Assembly (NCBI GenBank): GCA_964444795.1
Contig: CAYUIQ010000319.1
Span: 1 to 8,299 of the forward strand
Direction of reading: 5' to 3'
Length of the DNA: 8,299 nt
Source: JABMRP01 sp964444795
Lineage (GTDB): Bacteria > Planctomycetota > Planctomycetia > Pirellulales > Thermoguttaceae
Shown here: in pieces, positions 6,410 through 8,299 of the stretch
How positions within the stretch are numbered: position 1 is the stretch's first letter
Layout of the letters: every line of letters starts with the position of its first letter
Made by a program: the position numbers and the translations under genes
Notes under the pieces: generated by a model
Told to the model about the DNA's origin: nothing
What the model saw: the letters and a program-made list of their open reading frames with translations, nothing else
Database searches by the model: none

Positions 6410-6626
6410 CCCGTTTCTCCCCCGCTGATTCCGCGGTTGAGTAGCGATTGGCCATTGCGAGGCATGTTCTAACGACCGCCTGTCTCATGGCTTCCATAGT
6501 GACGATCTGCGATGAACTCGCTACCTGTTGAGCGCCCGAGCAGGCGTCCTGATGAAATTCTCGCAGCGCACTCTCAAACAGATCGACTGCTTCCCCCGTG
6601 AATCGAGAAGAATATTCACCCTTCAT
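6402..6626 (-). CDS. Small helical protein (possible histone-fold-like), first gene of the unknown operon
   Basis: This 74-aa protein starts at ATG 6626 with AAGGAG 7 nt upstream; an in-frame stop at 6645-6647 excludes a longer form. It is almost entirely helical: a long amphipathic helix at about residues 10-37, a short loop with V42-T43, and a second helix at about 44-60. The arrangement R8-F9, A13-V14, A20, A36, V42-T43 matches without gaps what I remember of the alpha2-loop2-alpha3 part of histone H3 and loosely resembles short bacterial histones. However, the N-terminal alpha1 helix of a real histone fold is nearly absent, so this is only a hypothesis. It could equally be a small antitoxin-like or adaptor protein. 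It heads the operon and overlaps the next gene by 8 nt. Confidence 0.7.
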   Translation of the reverse strand: MKGEYSSRFTGEAVDLFESALREFHQDACSGAQQVASSSQIVTMEAMRQAVVRTCLAMANRYSTAESAGEKRVA

Positions 6627-6700
6627 CGCGCACTCCTTCGCCGGTCAGAATGGCCCCCGCGTTCGGCGGTTTCGCGTTTGCAGGTGGACCGTGTGCCGCC

Positions 6701-6729
6701 ATTCTAGGCAATATTTGGTACATTTCCAA
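6701..6729 (-). promoter_or_regulatory. Candidate promoter of the three-gene operon
   Basis: Read on the minus strand, TTGGAA (6729-6724) and TAGAAT (6706-6701) are 17 bp apart, close to the sigma70 consensus. Transcription would begin near 6694 and leave a leader of about 68 nt before the ATG at 6626. An imperfect inverted repeat, ATATTTGG (6711-6718) with CCAATAT (6726-6732), overlaps the -35 and spacer and might be an operator. An own promoter inside the 169-bp gap suggests the operon is not merely read through from the hydrolase gene. Confidence 0.5.
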
Positions 6730-6735
6730 TATCGA

Positions 6736-6777
6736 CTTGAGAGTCCCTGGCGGCACCCGGAAAAGCGCAGACTCAAG
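6736..6777 (-). terminator. Weak imperfect hairpin between the hydrolase gene and the operon
   Basis: CTTGAGAGTC (6736-6745) and GACTCAAG (6770-6777) can pair with a 2-nt bulge over a 24-nt loop, 19 nt after the hydrolase stop on the minus strand. There is no T-run, so termination is doubtful. Confidence 0.2.
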
Positions 6778-6795
6778 AGGACGCTAGCGACGCTA

Positions 6796-7890
6796 TCACT
6801 CGATCTCGTCGCCGATCCCGTTGGCGTTCTTATCCGTCACGTCGGAAAGCGGGTTGTTGACGACGGCCTGCCAGGCGATCTTGCGGAAGATTTTGTCCAG
6901 TTCGTCGTTGTGCAGCGGCAGGGCGGCTTCGATCAACTCGGGCGAGGTCTTGTAGAGCGTTGCGTAGAAGACGTACCCCTCGAGCCGATCCATGCCGGCG
7001 CCGAGATGCCCGCCGTCGCTCCAGATCGAGGGGCTCTTGCCCTCGACCTTGCGATTGAGCCCGTTGACGCCCGGCAGCTTCCCTTGGAAGTAGAGTTCCA
7101 GCGCGGCCATCATCGCGTCGCGGGTCGGCAGGACGTGGACCTTGCCGGGATAACGCCTGTCGATATCGGCGATCAGTTGGGTGAACGTCTGGCACATCTT
7201 CTCGGCGCGAGCGCGGTAGTTTTCGATCCGCGGCTGGCGGTCGCCGTCAGCGAAGCCGTCGGCGTATTGGGGCCAGGCGTTGAAGACGTAGAATTCCATC
7301 TTCGGGTTGAACTTCATGCAGAAGTCGATCCAGGCGAAGTAGTACTCAGGCCGGTCGTTGGTGTAGCAGCCCCAGACCATGACGTCCCACTGGCCGGTTG
7401 TGATGGCGGACATGCACACCGGCGCCGGCTTGCCTCGGGAGGAAAGGATTCCGTTCTCGTATTCCCACATCATGCGAATACCGCCCGATTCGCCGCCCCG
7501 GCCGTTGACGCGCAGATGCTGCTGGAGCCCCGCCGCCTTGGCGATTCTCGGAAGTGCTTTGTAGCCGGGTGCCATCCAACTATGCCCCGTGGCGACGATC
7601 CGCAGCCCGCTGCCCTGGGGATAGCCAAGCGGGCCTTTCGGTTTCTTTTCCATGCGGTCGGCCATCGCGCGGATCTCCTCGGGCGACTTGAGGTAGGTCG
7701 CGTCGCGAACGGCCGGCGAGTCGTCGTTCCCGTACCCGAGCCAAGGCCGAGGCACCGGCCGGCTGGTTCGATGCTTGGCCTGCGGCCGCTGGAAGCCGGC
7801 TTGCCGGGCAGGATCTTCGGCTCCGGCGGGCTGTACGTTCGCCAGGGTCAACGCAGCGGCCAGCAGAAGGGTTATGGATAGTTGTTTCAT
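6796..7890 (-). CDS. Secreted SGNH/GDSL-type hydrolase with a C-terminal EF-hand-like loop
   Basis: This 364-aa predicted esterase or carbohydrate-deacetylase-like enzyme is exported by a signal peptide, MKQLSITLLLAAALTLANVQ with cleavage likely after PAGA (residue 24). SGNH landmarks are the nucleophile in ATGHSWM (S104), the glycine-rich block GRGGESGG (about 130-137), the DVMVWGCYTND strand (about 169-179) and the catalytic dyad in SDGGHLG (D292, H295). The last 12 residues, DKNANGIGDEIE (353-364), form an EF-hand-like loop with ligands at positions 1, 3, 5, 9 and 12, suggesting calcium binding or a dockerin-like tail. The frame stays open to 8001, but ATG 7890 is chosen because the signal peptide starts there; no clear Shine-Dalgarno is seen. 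The final 81 bp are duplicated at 5023-5103. The substrate is unknown. Confidence 0.82.
   Translation of the reverse strand: MKQLSITLLLAAALTLANVQPAGAEDPARQAGFQRPQAKHRTSRPVPRPWLGYGNDDSPAVRDATYLKSPEEIRAMADRMEKKPKGPLGYPQGSGLRIVATGHSWMAPGYKALPRIAKAAGLQQHLRVNGRGGESGGIRMMWEYENGILSSRGKPAPVCMSAITTGQWDVMVWGCYTNDRPEYYFAWIDFCMKFNPKMEFYVFNAWPQYADGFADGDRQPRIENYRARAEKMCQTFTQLIADIDRRYPGKVHVLPTRDAMMAALELYFQGKLPGVNGLNRKVEGKSPSIWSDGGHLGAGMDRLEGYVFYATLYKTSPELIEAALPLHNDELDKIFRKIAWQAVVNNPLSDVTDKNANGIGDEIE
6798..6878 (-). repeat. Repeat T, proximal copy, forming the intact end of the hydrolase gene
   Basis: This direct repeat of 5023-5103 is 77/81 identical by eye and in the same orientation. The two copies lie 1775 bp apart and bracket the three-gene operon. 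This copy is the functional 3' end of the hydrolase coding sequence. Confidence 0.85.
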
Positions 7891-7938
7891 CTTGGTGGCC
7901 CATGTCGTCGGGGGCAGGGGGAATCTGAGTATTCTCCC

Positions 7939-7947
7939 AATATACCA
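7939..7947 (-). promoter_or_regulatory. Candidate extended -10 of the hydrolase gene
   Basis: On the minus strand TGG followed by TATATT forms an extended -10 (TGnTATATT) about 50 nt upstream of the ATG at 7890. No good -35 is visible, which is compatible with the extended -10 type but leaves this weak. Confidence 0.3.
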
Positions 7948-7975
7948 GCGAGATGGAAGGTGGTCACCTCGATCT

Positions 7976-8045
7976 CCCGTCGCAGGCGACGGGGCTAGCA
8001 CAGAATCGCGACCTCGAACATGTTAGCCCGGTCGCCTGCGACCGG
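7976..8045. repeat. BIME-like pair of inverted palindromes (REP-like)
   Basis: Two compact palindromes each pair perfectly over 8 bp with a 2-nt loop: CCCGTCGC-AG-GCGACGGG (7976-7993) and CCGGTCGC-CT-GCGACCGG (8028-8045). Together with flanking bases they form a larger inverted repeat, 7979-8000 against 8021-8042, 20 of 22 matching over a 20-nt loop. This head-to-tail pairing of palindromes is the organisation of REP/BIME elements. Confidence 0.6.
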
Positions 8046-8087
8046 CAGTCAAGCGAAGGGTTTCTGCGTTGCGACAAGCAAGCGAAT

Positions 8088-8098
8088 GCCTGTCCTTT
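8088..8098. repeat. Degenerate trace of repeat R
   Basis: GCCTGTCCTTT is identical to 5113-5123 inside repeat R copy 2. It is preceded by GCGACA (8071-8076), as R is by the same hexamer (5100-5105), but with a slightly longer spacer. I read it as a diverged third member of the R family. Confidence 0.35.
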
Positions 8099-8113
8099 GT
8101 TACCCTTCGTTTC

Positions 8114-8131
8114 CTTGGCGTTACCGCCAAG
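8114..8131. repeat. Perfect 7-bp hairpin
   Basis: CTTGGCG (8114-8120) pairs with CGCCAAG (8125-8131) over a TTAC tetraloop. No T-run follows on either strand and no gene ends here, so it is listed as a palindrome and not a terminator. Confidence 0.45.
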
Positions 8132-8258
8132 ACGGGCTTAGGAATTGTGCTCGGCGGCGTTCGGCACCAGAGCACACTCGCTTCACGACTTCTCCCTCGG
8201 TGTTCACGTAATACCGTGTTCCTCCCGCCCATACGTGGAGGGTGCCTGGTGGTCGAGC

Positions 8259-8299
8259 GCAGCGAGCCCCCAGTATGCGACGAACTGGGGGCTCGCTGC
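8259..8299. repeat. Perfect 16-bp inverted repeat at the window edge (REP-like)
   Basis: The arms at 8259-8274 and 8284-8299 (GCAGCGAGCCCCCAGT and its exact complement) flank a 9-nt loop. The sequence before the first arm, GGTGCCTGGTGGTCGAGC (8241-8258), could have its mirror beyond the window, so the palindrome may be longer. Palindromes of this GC-rich type are typical of REP-like intergenic elements; there is no adjacent gene to terminate in view. Confidence 0.6.

Larger units (their letters stand above)
7891..8299. other. Gene-free region upstream of the hydrolase, rich in palindromes
   Basis: This stretch of 409 nt contains no gene I can support. It holds a candidate minus-strand promoter element (7939-7947), a pair of inverted palindromes (7976-8045), a degenerate trace of repeat R (8088-8098), a 7-bp hairpin (8114-8131) and a perfect 16-bp inverted repeat (8259-8299). 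No tRNA or rRNA is seen. Confidence 0.6.

Noticed and set aside
6598..7881. Long plus-strand open frame of 427 codons opposite the SGNH hydrolase
   Set aside because: The opposite strand has a signal peptide, SGNH blocks and a calcium-loop tail; this frame shows only composition-driven Val/Arg/Gly/His-rich sequence.
7891..8001. N-terminal extension of the hydrolase to 8001
   Set aside because: The extra 37 residues precede a complete signal peptide that starts at ATG 7890, and they run through palindromic repeat DNA.
8114..8131. Rho-independent terminator
   Set aside because: The hairpin is perfect, but no T-run follows on either strand and no gene ends nearby.
1..8299. CRISPR array, tRNA, rRNA, transposase or integrase gene
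   Set aside because: I looked for regularly spaced repeats, cloverleaf-like segments in the gene-free stretches, and recombinase motifs in the predicted proteins, and found none.

Overview
The window looks like chromosomal DNA of a GC-rich bacterium, most likely a planctomycete (Pirellulales-type). The reasons are the style of the secreted SGNH hydrolase with a C-terminal calcium-loop tail, the secreted choice-of-anchor-J protein, the tandem-ACT protein, frequent GTG/TTG starts, and intergenic spaces rich in palindromes. This assignment comes from recognising protein style, not from a search.

Layout. (1) 20-3347: two divergent alpha-D-phosphohexomutases, a long phosphoglucomutase/phospho-sugar mutase on the minus strand and a GlmM-like phosphoglucosamine/phosphomannomutase on the plus strand, sharing a 163-bp intergenic region. 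Together they would interconvert hexose 1- and 6-phosphates for central metabolism and envelope precursors. (2) 3348-3648: gene-free, with nested hairpins and one copy of a short repeat (R). (3) 3649-4828: a tandem-ACT protein (minus) and a small secreted choice-of-anchor-J protein (plus), divergent, with overlapping candidate promoters, an inverted repeat and a leader hairpin between them. (4) 4829-5147: gene-free, but carrying an 81-bp displaced copy of the 3' end of the SGNH hydrolase gene (T) joined to a second copy of R. (5) 5148-6626: a tightly overlapping minus-strand operon of three genes that I cannot assign to a known system: a 74-aa helical protein with a possible histone-fold pattern, a 242-aa protein with a HEAT-like C-terminus, and a 178-aa protein of unknown family. 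(6) 6796-7890: a secreted SGNH/GDSL-type hydrolase ending exactly on a 12-residue EF-hand-like loop. (7) 7891-8299: gene-free, with a BIME-like pair of palindromes, a trace of R, a small hairpin and a perfect 16-bp inverted repeat running to the window edge.

The most interesting point is that the three-gene operon is bracketed by direct repeats of the last 81 bp of the hydrolase coding sequence (5023-5103 and 6798-6878, 77/81 identical by eye, all four differences synonymous). One copy is the intact gene end and the other is displaced to the far side of the operon. This is the arrangement expected when an element integrates into the 3' end of a gene and restores it, so the operon may be a small genomic island carrying an undescribed cargo. 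No integrase or transposase is visible in the window, and a decayed tandem paralogue remains the main alternative.
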